The notes under the pieces were generated by a model. That model did no database searches and was not told where the DNA came from. It saw nothing but the letters and a program-made list of their open reading frames with translations. Below are positions 1 to 6,255 of a stretch of 11,899 nt of DNA, piece after piece. The DNA comes from an uncultured Clostridia bacterium (GTDB lineage: Bacteria > Bacillota > Clostridia > Oscillospirales > Oscillospiraceae). The position numbers were made by a program, and so were the translations under genes. The stretch is taken from contig CALICR010000107.1 of the NCBI GenBank assembly GCA_938049125.1, positions 1-11,899 of the forward strand, written 5' to 3'. Positions within the stretch are counted from its first letter, which is position 1. Each line of letters begins with the position of its first letter.

Positions 1-119
1 GAGCCGGAGGGGCCGATGATGGCCACCACCTCACCCTCCTGGACAGAGAGGCTGATATCCTTCAGCACCTTTGTCCCGCCGAAGGACTTTTCAATGTGAT
101 CGAGTGCAAGTAGCTTCAT
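1..119 (-). CDS. Polar amino-acid ABC transporter, ATP-binding subunit (N-terminal fragment)
   Basis: Only the first 39 codons lie in the window; the gene runs off the left edge. The translation opens MKLLALDHIEKSFGGTKVLK, continues through DISLSVQEGEVVAIIGPSGS, and stops inside the Walker A P-loop (GPSGSGKS in the GlnQ/HisP family). Such subunits hydrolyse ATP on the cytoplasmic face to drive import through the partner permease. The ATG at 117-119 is preceded by an AGGAGGA ribosome binding site. It follows the permease gene by 12 bp on the same strand, so the three genes form a binding protein-permease-ATPase operon. The substrate cannot be told from this fragment. The family call rests on the P-loop, the typical N-terminus and the context. 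Confidence 0.9.
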   Translation of the reverse strand, partial: MKLLALDHIEKSFGGTKVLKDISLSVQEGEVVAIIGPSG

Positions 120-131
120 GGTCCGTCCTCC

Positions 132-845
132 TCAGCGGTAATAGGCCAGCTTTTTCTCCAGGAATTCCATGGTGTAGGCCACCACGGCGTTGAATATGAA
201 GTAGAACACGCCCGCCACGAACAGCGGCAGGAACGTGGTCTTGGCCGCGGCGATCTGCTTGGCCAGCGTGAACATCTCGGCGTAGGCCAGCACAAAGGCC
301 ATGGACGTGTCCTTGACCAGCGTGATGACCTCGTTCGTCACCGAGGGCAGGATGCGCCGGATGACCTGGGGCAGGATGATCTTGCAGAAGGTCTGGCCCT
401 TGGTATAGCCCAGCACCTCCGCCGCCTCGTACTGCCCCACGGGCATGGACTCGATGCCGCCGCGGTAGATCTCCGCAAAATAGGCGGCATAGTTGATGAC
501 AAAGCCGAGGATCAGCGCCGTGAACGTCCACCCGGCGGAGAGCTTCGCATGGAAGAGGTAGTAGGGCCCGTAGCACACAGCCAGCAGCTGGAGCATCAGC
601 GGTGTGCCGCGCAGAATGGAGATGCAGAATTTAAAAATCAGACAGAGGGGCCGGAACGACGCAAGCCGCCGCAGCGCGGCGGTGCACCCGGGCTTCCCCA
701 GCGCCCGGAACGGTGCCCACCGGGACATTCGGCCCAGGCAGACCAGCAGCCCAAGGGGCAGGGAGAAGGCCAGCGTCAGGAAAAAGATCAGCAGCGTCTT
801 GCCGAAGCCTGCGGCCAGCTGCTGGAGAATGACGTCAAAAGTCAT
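132..845 (-). CDS. Polar amino-acid ABC transporter permease (HisM/GlnP family)
   Basis: A 237-aa integral membrane protein that forms the translocation pathway of an amino-acid importer. Visible are a first membrane segment at about 14-37, the RGTPL signature at 79-83, further hydrophobic segments at about 84-98, 107-125 and 204-226, and the EAA coupling loop starting at E140 (EAAEVLGY, then ILP at 157-159), which contacts the ATPase. An in-frame ATG lies 22 codons upstream, but the start at 845 is chosen because AAAGGA (853-858) sits 7 nt before it and the protein begins as family members do. The loop between the first segment and RGTPL, about residues 41-70, is basic and seems longer than usual. 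It lies 66 bp after the binding-protein gene and 12 bp before the ATPase gene. Confidence 0.93.
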   Translation of the reverse strand: MTFDVILQQLAAGFGKTLLIFFLTLAFSLPLGLLVCLGRMSRWAPFRALGKPGCTAALRRLASFRPLCLIFKFCISILRGTPLMLQLLAVCYGPYYLFHAKLSAGWTFTALILGFVINYAAYFAEIYRGGIESMPVGQYEAAEVLGYTKGQTFCKIILPQVIRRILPSVTNEVITLVKDTSMAFVLAYAEMFTLAKQIAAAKTTFLPLFVAGVFYFIFNAVVAYTMEFLEKKLAYYR

Positions 846-852
846 GGAGGAT

Positions 853-860
853 TCCTTTCT
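853..860 (-). promoter_or_regulatory. Ribosome binding site deciding the permease start
   Basis: Reads AGAAAGGA on the minus strand, 7 nt before the ATG at 843-845. It supports this start over an in-frame ATG 22 codons upstream. Confidence 0.75.
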
Positions 861-911
861 CCGCCCGGAACAGGGGCGGCGGTGTCCCGCCGTCCCCTCC
901 GGACCGGTCAT

Positions 912-1802
912 TTACTTTCCGATGCAGACCATATCCTGCAGGTCGTACTTCTCGGCAAGCTGGCTGAACGTGCCGTTGTCCACCAACTGGTTCAGCGCAT
1001 CCTGTACCTGGTCCCGCAGCTCTGTGTTGCCCAGCTTGAAGCCGATGGCGTACTGCTCCGTGGACAGCGGCTCCTCCAGGATTGTCAGGGAGTCGTCATT
1101 CCGGGAGGCCAGCTGGTAGTTCGCAATGCCCACATCCACGGCGATGGCATCCACCAGGCCGGAATCCAGGTTGGCAAAGGCGGTGTTGTAGTCGGGCACT
1201 GCCTGGAGGGAGGCGAAGGTGGCGGCCAGAGCCAGGTTCTCGTCGTTGTCCTCCTCGTTGGTCAGGGCCGTGTAGGCGGAGGAGCCGGACTGCGTCACGA
1301 CGTTCTTGCCCGCTAGGTCCTCGGCGGCCTCAATGCCGGAGTCGGTCTTGACGACCCAGACGATGCTGTTGTCCACATAGGGCTCGCTCCAGGTGTAGTC
1401 GTCCTCGCGGCCCGTCATGGTGAAGCCGTTCCAGATGCAGTCGATGGAACCGGCATTCAGCTCCATGTCCTTGGAATCCCAGTTGATGGGCTTCTTGACC
1501 AACTCCCAGCCGTAGATGTCACAGACGCCCTGGGCCAGCTCGAGGTCGAAGCCGGTGTACTCGCCGTCGTCGCCCATGTAGCCGTAGGGGGCATACTCGG
1601 CGTCGAAGCCGACAGTGAAGGTCTTACCCGCGGCGTCCGTGTCCGCGGTGTCCGCCGCGGCGGTGTCAGCAGCAGTCTCGTCCTTGGCGGTCTCTTCGGT
1701 CTTCTGGGTGTCGGCGTCCGCCGCCGTATCCTTGCTGCCGCAGGCCGTCAGCAGGCTCAGGCACAGCACCAGCGCAAGCAGCATCGCGATCGTTTTTTTC
1801 AT
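912..1802 (-). CDS. Amino-acid ABC transporter substrate-binding lipoprotein (SBP_bac_3 family)
   Basis: A 296-aa exported lipoprotein that captures a polar amino acid and delivers it to the downstream permease. Residues 1-20 form a lipoprotein signal peptide (MKKT, hydrophobic core, LLTAC) with Cys21 as the lipidated residue. Residues 22-60 are a low-complexity Asp/Ala/Thr/Glu linker. The family-3 binding fold starts near 61 (TFTVGFDAEYAPYGY), contains the GFDLELA motif at 84-90, TMTGRED at 128-134 (the Arg usually binds the ligand carboxylate) and AVDVGIANY at 221-229 (the Asp usually binds the amino group). The start at 1802 follows AGAAGGAGA; an in-frame ATG 34 codons upstream would spoil the signal peptide. 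It is first in its operon, behind an extended -10 promoter. The ligand is not determinable; glutamine, cystine or another polar amino acid is possible. Confidence 0.94.
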   Translation of the reverse strand: MKKTIAMLLALVLCLSLLTACGSKDTAADADTQKTEETAKDETAADTAAADTADTDAAGKTFTVGFDAEYAPYGYMGDDGEYTGFDLELAQGVCDIYGWELVKKPINWDSKDMELNAGSIDCIWNGFTMTGREDDYTWSEPYVDNSIVWVVKTDSGIEAAEDLAGKNVVTQSGSSAYTALTNEEDNDENLALAATFASLQAVPDYNTAFANLDSGLVDAIAVDVGIANYQLASRNDDSLTILEEPLSTEQYAIGFKLGNTELRDQVQDALNQLVDNGTFSQLAEKYDLQDMVCIGK

Positions 1803-1824
1803 TTTGGTTCTCTCCTTCTGTCTG

Positions 1825-1841
1825 AAAGCATCATGTGCTTT
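1825..1841 (-). repeat. Small hairpin in the ABC-operon leader
   Basis: AAAGCA (1825-1830) and TGCTTT (1836-1841) form a perfect 6-bp stem with a 5-nt loop, inside the predicted 5' untranslated leader of the binding-protein gene. There is no U-run, so it is not a terminator. Its function is unknown and it may be incidental. Confidence 0.4.
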
Positions 1842-1860
1842 ACTGTGATAACGTGCTAAT

Positions 1861-1888
1861 ATATTAACATGAATTTCAGAAATTGCAA
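1861..1888 (-). promoter_or_regulatory. Sigma-70/SigA-type promoter of the ABC importer operon
   Basis: On the minus strand TTGCAA (1883-1888) and TAATAT (1861-1866) are 16 bp apart, and TG one base upstream of the -10 makes it an extended -10. The predicted RNA start lies about 50 nt before the ATG at 1802. The -10 is also half of a perfect 10-bp palindrome, TAATATATTA (1857-1866), which may simply reflect AT richness. The local AT-rich island stands out against the GC-rich surroundings. Confidence 0.7.
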
Positions 1889-2075
1889 GTGGCAATTCCG
1901 CCAAATCAGTGCCCGGATTTTCAGAGTTTTTTCACAATTTCGACACCCACCGCCGCGTCGTTCTCCGCGCTCCCGCTTTCAGGCACGGAACGGCGTCCCG
2001 CTCGGCCTTTTCCGCCCGCCGCGTCCCTTTTTCCGTCTCTCTCCGCACCTCCCCGCTCCCCCACCCTGCCGCAGC
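1889..2075. other. Gene-free, pyrimidine-biased spacer between divergent operons
   Basis: No credible coding region is seen on either strand. Open frames crossing it lack ribosome binding sites and recognisable motifs. From 1996 to 2070 the plus strand is strongly C/T-biased: by hand count 62 of 75 bases are pyrimidines. The left end is more AT-rich and flanks the ABC-operon promoter; the right end abuts the deacetylase promoter. Confidence 0.6.
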
Positions 2076-2105
2076 TTGACAGCCTCCCCGGCGCGATGCT
2101 ATCAT
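2076..2105 (+). promoter_or_regulatory. Promoter of the deacetylase-acyltransferase-DUF3267 island
   Basis: Consensus TTGACA (2076-2081) and TATCAT (2100-2105) are separated by 18 bp. TG at 2097-2098, one base before the -10, adds an extended -10. The predicted start point, near 2112, is about 40 nt upstream of the deacetylase ATG at 2150. Confidence 0.75.
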
Positions 2106-2113
2106 GGAAAAAA

Positions 2114-2131
2114 CGGGCCGTCCAAGGCCCG
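2114..2131 (+). repeat. 5'-terminal stem-loop in the deacetylase leader
   Basis: CGGGCC (2114-2119) pairs perfectly with GGCCCG (2126-2131) around a 6-nt loop. It would lie within a few nucleotides of the predicted RNA 5' end and ends 5 nt before the AGGAGG ribosome binding site (2137-2142). There is no U-run. A role as an mRNA-stabilising 5' cap-like hairpin is inference. Confidence 0.55.
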
Positions 2132-2149
2132 GCACCAGGAGGTACGCCC

Positions 2150-2992
2150 ATGGACCCCTATTATAACCGCTATTATGTCCGCTGGCCCGGCTTCCGCCGG
2201 AAGGCCCTGACCCTCAGCTACGACGACGGCGTCCGCCAGGACGCCCGGATGATCGAAATTCTGGACCTCTATGGCCTCCGGGCCACCTTTAACCTGAACG
2301 GCGGTGACTTTGCCCTGGACCCGCCCCCGCTGCGGGACCATCCGCGCCTCACCCGGGCCGAGGCCCTGGCACTCTACGGCGGCTCGCCCCACGAGGTCGC
2401 CGCCCACGGTTTCGGCCACCCCTTCCTGGAGCAGCTCCCGGCGGGGACTGCCGCCTGGGAGGCCGTCCGCTGCCGCGAGGCCCTGGAGGCCTTCTTCGGC
2501 GCCCTGGTCCGCGGCTTCGCCTACCCCATGGGCACCTGGAACGACGATATCGCCGAAACGCTCCGTCTCTGCGGCCTCGCCTACGCCCGGACCACCCCCG
2601 TGACTCACAGCTTCGACCTGCCCAAGGACTTCTATCGCCTCCAGGGCACCTGCCGCGGCACCGATCCGGCCCTCTTCGACCTCGGCGAGGACTTTCTCGC
2701 CCTGGACCCGCCCTGGGGGCCGAAGCTCTTCTATATCTGGGGCCATAGCTACGAATTCGATGAGCCGGGCGGCTGGGACCGCCTGGAGCGCTTCTGCCGC
2801 CGCATGGGCGGCCACACGGATATCTGGTACGCCACGAACCTCGAAATTTGCGATTACCTGACCGCCTGCGGTCAGCTCCGCGCCTCCATGAATGGCCGCG
2901 TGATTCAGAATCCTACCGCCGCAACGCTGTACCTCGACACCCGCTCCGGCCCCACCACGCTGGCCCCGGGCCAGACGCTCACCCTCGCCTGA
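2150..2992 (+). CDS. Polysaccharide deacetylase-like (NodB-fold) protein
   Basis: A 280-aa protein with the order of motifs of carbohydrate esterase family 4. They are LTLSYDDG with D25-D26 (normally TFDDG; general base and metal ligand), RATFNLNGG at 44-52, HGFGH with H86 and H90 (the metal-binding H-x3-H), RGFAYPMGTW at 121-130, and WGHSYEF with H199 near the end of the fold. Family members remove N- or O-acetyl groups from glycans, using a divalent metal. No signal peptide or membrane anchor is visible, so this one looks cytoplasmic, unlike most peptidoglycan deacetylases. ATG 2150 has AGGAGG 7 nt upstream; the frame remains open further 5' but without an RBS. First gene of a three-gene island. 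The fold is confident; the substrate is unknown. Confidence 0.88.
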   Translation: MDPYYNRYYVRWPGFRRKALTLSYDDGVRQDARMIEILDLYGLRATFNLNGGDFALDPPPLRDHPRLTRAEALALYGGSPHEVAAHGFGHPFLEQLPAGTAAWEAVRCREALEAFFGALVRGFAYPMGTWNDDIAETLRLCGLAYARTTPVTHSFDLPKDFYRLQGTCRGTDPALFDLGEDFLALDPPWGPKLFYIWGHSYEFDEPGGWDRLERFCRRMGGHTDIWYATNLEICDYLTACGQLRASMNGRVIQNPTAATLYLDTRSGPTTLAPGQTLTLA

Positions 2993-3009
2993 CGCCGAAA
3001 GGAGGCCCC

Positions 3010-3675
3010 ATGGAGTACATCGACCTTGAGGCCTGGCCCCGCCGCCCGGTCTTCGACTTTTTCAGCGCCGTTTCGAACCCCTTCTACATGGTCACCTTCC
3101 GCCAGGACGTGACGCGGCTGTACCGCTACACGAAGCGCACCGGCCTGTCCTTCTACTACTCTCTCATTTACCTCTGCACCCGGGCCGCCGACGCCGTGGA
3201 CGCCTTCCGCTACGCCGTCCGCGGGGAAACCGTCGTGCGCCACGCCTGCCGCCGCCCCAGCTTCACGGACCTCCGGCCCGGCAGCGAACAGTTCCATATC
3301 GTGACCATGCCGCCCTGCACCGGCACACTGCCGGACTTCTGCCGGGATGCCCGGGCGCGCAGCCTTACCCAGGCCGCCTTCCTCGACCCCGCCGCCGAGG
3401 GCGATGACCTCGTCTACTTTTCCTGCCTCCCCTGGGTCGATCTCACGGCCCTGACCAACGAGCGGGACCTCGCCGCGCCCGGCGCGAAGGACGAGTCCAT
3501 CCCCCACATTGCCTGGGGCCGTTACGTCCGCGAAGGGGACCGCGTCACCCTGGGCCTCTCCATTGAGGTCAACCACCGCCTCCTCGACGGCCTGCACATC
3601 GGCCGCTTCGCCGAGGAGCTGACCCGCCGCATCGAGGCCCTGCCGGACGCGCCGGAAGAAAGGATCGACCCATGA
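3010..3675 (+). CDS. Chloramphenicol acetyltransferase-fold acyltransferase (CatA-like)
   Basis: A 221-aa protein, the usual length of classical CatA enzymes, which move an acetyl group from acetyl-CoA to chloramphenicol as trimers. Seen: an N-terminal region with NPFYMVTF at 23-30, LSFYYSLIYL at 46-55, FRYAVRG at 66-72, SCLPWVDLTAL at 138-148 (S138 aligns with the Ser supporting the active site), and VNHRLLDGLHIGRF at 187-200. The catalytic H189 and D193-G194 are present, but the first His of the usual HHxxxDG is Asn188. An AAAGGAGG site (2998-3005) lies just upstream of the ATG, 17 bp after the deacetylase stop; its stop overlaps the next start as ATGA. True chloramphenicol resistance is unproven. 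Many chromosomal relatives act on unknown acceptors. Confidence 0.88.
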   Translation: MEYIDLEAWPRRPVFDFFSAVSNPFYMVTFRQDVTRLYRYTKRTGLSFYYSLIYLCTRAADAVDAFRYAVRGETVVRHACRRPSFTDLRPGSEQFHIVTMPPCTGTLPDFCRDARARSLTQAAFLDPAAEGDDLVYFSCLPWVDLTALTNERDLAAPGAKDESIPHIAWGRYVREGDRVTLGLSIEVNHRLLDGLHIGRFAEELTRRIEALPDAPEERIDP

Positions 3676-4308
3676 CCAAACAAGAACGCCGGCTCACCCC
3701 GCAGGAGCAGCGCCGCAAGGAGCGCTTTCTCCGCATCTCCGAGGCCATGGCCGCCCAGGGCTGGCGGCAGCGGGACCTCACCGTGAGCACCCTTCGCCGC
3801 GAACCTCTGGGGCCTCGTGCTCACGCTTCCCCTCGCCGTCCTCGCGGGGTTCCTCTACTGCCAATGGAACCCCCTGCCAGTCCCCGCTTTCTCCATGGCG
3901 GAGACGCTGCTGCTCTTCCCGGTGCTACTGGTCCTTATCGTGCTCCACGAGGGCATCCACGGCCTCACCTGGGGCTGCTTCGCCCCCTCACGCCTCCGGG
4001 CCATCGAGTTCGGCGTGATCTGGAAAGCGCTGATGCCCTACTGCACCTGCGCCGAGCCGCTCACCAAGAGGCAGTACCTCCTCGGATGCCTCATGCCCAC
4101 GCTGGTGCTGGGCTTCGGCCTGAGCGCCGCGGCGGCGGCCCTCGGCTCGCCCTGCCTCTTTTACCTCTCCGCCATCATGATCCTCTCCGGCAGCGGCGAC
4201 GTACTGATTGCCTGGAAGCTTCTGCTCCACCGCGCCCCGGACGCGGAGGTCCGCTACCTCGACCACCCCTACGAATGCGGCCTCGTCGCCTTCGAACGGC
4301 CCCGCTGA
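3672..4308 (+). pseudogene. DUF3267 putative membrane zinc peptidase, frameshifted
   Basis: The reading frame starts at ATG 3672, overlapping the acyltransferase stop. It encodes 41 sensible residues (MTKQERRLTPQEQ through GWRQRDLTVSTL), then loses frame at 3790-3795. Skipping one base, for example C3795, restores AANLWGLVLTLPLAVLAGFLY and an intact remainder to the stop at 4306-4308, giving about 211 aa in all. The restored protein has a first membrane segment at about 45-62, a second near 76-91 carrying HEGIH (H92, E93, H96, the HExxH zinc motif), and two further hydrophobic stretches at about 130-165. This is the layout of DUF3267 putative zincins. The cause may be a real mutation, an assembly error at a CCCTT run, or +1 recoding. 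A separate start at GTG 3817 would lack the N-terminus and an obvious RBS. Confidence 0.8.
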
Positions 4309-4314
4309 CCGCGC

Positions 4315-4363
4315 AAATAAGCCCCCGCGCTCCGATAAAAGCGGAACGCGGGGGCTTATTTTT
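4315..4363. terminator. Probable bidirectional rho-independent terminator
   Basis: AAATAAGCCCCCGCG (4315-4329) pairs perfectly over 15 bp with its complement at 4347-4361. After one C-A mismatch, 4 more pairs (4331-4334 with 4342-4345) close a 7-nt loop. On the plus strand the stem runs into TTATTTTT; on the minus strand the arm ends in TTATTT. It lies between the convergent DUF3267 gene (stop 4308) and ddl (stop 4369), so it most likely ends both transcripts, with the plus-strand signal the stronger. Confidence 0.92.
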
Positions 4364-4368
4364 GAAAT

Positions 4369-5433
4369 TCAGTGCCGGGCCCGGAGCGACAGCTCCGCGA
4401 TGCGCTCGCAGAGGGCCGGGTAGCTCAGCCCCACCGCCGCCGCCGACTTCGGCAGCAGACTGGCGGGCGTCATGCCCGGCAGGGTGTTCGTCTCGAGGCA
4501 CCAGGGTGTGCCGTCCGCGTCGAGGATGAAGTCGGCCCGGGAATAGACCGCGAGGCCCAGCACCCGGTGGAGCTTCAGGGCCATCTCGCCCATCTCCGCC
4601 TGCTGCGCCGCCGTGATGGGGGCGGGGCAGATCTCCTGCGCGCCGCCCTGCTCCGTGCTCTGGTACTTGGCGACGTAGTCGAAGTAGGTCCCCTCAGGCG
4701 GCACGATCTCTACGGCGGGCAGCGCCTCACCATCCAGCACAGCCACGGTGATCTCCCGGCCCTCAATGCGCTGTTCTACCAAAATCCGCGGGTCCAGTGC
4801 CGCGGCCTCCCGCAGCGCCGCCTCCAACTCCGCCCGGGTGTCGGGCAGACGGACGCCGATGGAGGAGCCGCCCTCGGGCGTCTTGACAACGCAGGGCAGC
4901 GACAGCGTCTCCGCCAGTGTCCGGACATCGTCCTCCGGCCCGATCTCCAGCATCTGCCACGCGGGCGTACGGATGCCACAGTGCTCCATCATGCGCTTCG
5001 ACGTGATCTTATCCATGGCCATGGCGCTGCCGAGGCAGCCGGAGCCGGTATAGGGCACACCCAGCAGATCGAGCACCGCCTGGATCTTGCCGTCCTCGCC
5101 GTCCGCGCCGTGGAGGCCCAGGAACACGAGGTCGGCGCAGCCGCAGACCTCCAGCACGCCGGGTCCGAGCCGCGAGGCCGGATTTTCCGCCCGCATGGCC
5201 CGCACCGCCTCCAGCGACGGGGCGTCGCGCCCGATGGATACGCTGCCGCAGAAGCCGTCCGGCTCGTCAAAGGCCGCGTCCGGGCGATGGATCCAGCCTG
5301 GCAGGCCGAGGTAGAGGTCCACCAGGATCGCCCGGTGCCCCAGGCCCCGCAGCGCCCTGCAGATCTCCGTACCGGACGCCAGGGACACCTGGCGTTCCGT
5401 GCTGATGCCGCCCGCCAAAACCACGATTTTCAT
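4369..5433 (-). CDS. ddl: D-alanine--D-alanine ligase
   Basis: A 354-aa ATP-grasp enzyme that joins two D-alanines for peptidoglycan precursors in the cytoplasm. It has the N-terminal MKIVVLAGGISTERQVSLASG, FLGLHGADGEDGKIQ at 104-118, AMDKITSKRMM at 139-149, VVKTPEGGSSIGV at 182-194 (ATP-binding loop), EQRIEGREITVAVLDG at 220-235, the omega-loop FDYVAKYQ with Y257 (the Tyr that favours D-Ala over D-lactate), D301 in ADFILD, and LETNTLPGM at 313-321 with metal ligands E314 and N316. Nothing suggests a Van-type D-Ala-D-Lac ligase. The ATG at 5433 is preferred over an in-frame ATG at 5439 because GGGAGG is 7 nt from the former and only 1 nt from the latter. It follows the sirtuin gene by 105 bp and is last in the operon. 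Confidence 0.95.
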   Translation of the reverse strand: MKIVVLAGGISTERQVSLASGTEICRALRGLGHRAILVDLYLGLPGWIHRPDAAFDEPDGFCGSVSIGRDAPSLEAVRAMRAENPASRLGPGVLEVCGCADLVFLGLHGADGEDGKIQAVLDLLGVPYTGSGCLGSAMAMDKITSKRMMEHCGIRTPAWQMLEIGPEDDVRTLAETLSLPCVVKTPEGGSSIGVRLPDTRAELEAALREAAALDPRILVEQRIEGREITVAVLDGEALPAVEIVPPEGTYFDYVAKYQSTEQGGAQEICPAPITAAQQAEMGEMALKLHRVLGLAVYSRADFILDADGTPWCLETNTLPGMTPASLLPKSAAAVGLSYPALCERIAELSLRARH

Positions 5434-5440
5434 GAACATA

Positions 5441-5446
5441 CCTCCC
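5441..5446 (-). promoter_or_regulatory. Ribosome binding site deciding the ddl start
   Basis: GGGAGG on the minus strand. It is 7 nt from ATG 5433 but only 1 nt from the alternative ATG 5439, which favours the shorter protein. Confidence 0.75.
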
Positions 5447-5538
5447 GCCGCTTGCCGCAGTTTCTTTTATCATATGCCGCCAAGGCCGCCGCGTACAGGG
5501 AAAAACCTGCGCTTTTCCCTGCAAAACCTGCCCGCACC

Positions 5539-6255
5539 TCAGAACGCGCCCAGCACCTGCCCGATGGGCTGGCGCAGGATGAGGTCCGCCGCGCCGTCCC
5601 GGCCCGTCTCGTCCCGGTTGAGGAGCACCAGGTGCTTCCCGCTGAAGTAGTTGAGCAGTCCCGCCGCCGGATAGACCGTGAGGCTGGTTCCGCCGACGAT
5701 GAGCAGGTCCGCCGCCGCGATAGCCCGGACCGCGCCCAGCAGCGTCTCCTCCTTCAGGGCCTCCTCGTAGAGCACCACGTCGGGCTTCACGATGCCGCCG
5801 CAGCTGCACCGCGGCACGCCCGCGCTGTCCCGGATGAACTCGGCGCTGTGGAACTTCCCGCAGCGCATACAGTAGTTGCGCAGCACGGAGCCGTGCAGCT
5901 CATAGACCTGTCTGCTCCCGGCCTTCTGGTGCAGGCCGTCAATGTTCTGGGTCACCACGGCCTTCAGCCGCCCCTCCCGCTCCCAGCGGGCCAGCGTCAG
6001 ATGGGCCGCATTGGGCCGCGCCTCCAGGGGCAGCATCTTCTCCCGGTAAAACCGGAAAAATTCCTCGGGATGCGCGCAGAAAAAGCCATGGCTCAGAATG
6101 GTCTCCGGCGGGTAGTCGAACTTCTGGTGATACAGCCCGTCCACGCTGCGGAAATCCGGGATCCCGGACTCCGTTGAGACGCCGGCCCCGCCGAAAAACA
6201 CGATGTTATGGCTTTCCCCGACCCAGGTTCTCAGCATATCGAGCGCCGAACTCAT
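5539..6255 (-). CDS. Sir2-family NAD-dependent protein deacylase (sirtuin)
   Basis: A 238-aa complete sirtuin, which removes acyl groups from lysine side chains using NAD and releases nicotinamide and O-acyl-ADP-ribose. Motifs in order: GAGVSTESGIPDFR at 23-36 (NAD pocket), TQNIDGLH at 102-109, catalytic H121 in ELHGS, a zinc ribbon formed by C129, C132, C150 and C152, KPDVVLYEE at 157-165, and VGGTSLTVYPA at 187-197. It lacks the Tyr/Arg pair signature I would need to call it a desuccinylase. The start at 6255 lies inside the end of trmD (50-bp overlap) and has GGAGG only 3 nt upstream plus a second GGAGG further away. ATG 6237 is an alternative without an RBS. Its place at the end of the trmD operon suggests co-transcription with translation genes. 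Confidence 0.92.
   Translation of the reverse strand: MSSALDMLRTWVGESHNIVFFGGAGVSTESGIPDFRSVDGLYHQKFDYPPETILSHGFFCAHPEEFFRFYREKMLPLEARPNAAHLTLARWEREGRLKAVVTQNIDGLHQKAGSRQVYELHGSVLRNYCMRCGKFHSAEFIRDSAGVPRCSCGGIVKPDVVLYEEALKEETLLGAVRAIAAADLLIVGGTSLTVYPAAGLLNYFSGKHLVLLNRDETGRDGAADLILRQPIGQVLGAF

Noticed and set aside
4251..5433. Ddl considered as a VanA/VanG-type resistance ligase
   Set aside because: The omega-loop keeps the KY tyrosine typical of D-Ala-D-Ala ligases, and no vanR/S/T/X/Y-like genes are adjacent.
4372..6177. A 601-codon plus-strand open frame opposite ddl and the sirtuin gene
   Set aside because: It spans two clear minus-strand genes and a terminator-proximal gap, has Arg/Gln/His-rich composition and no motifs. 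It is an antisense shadow.
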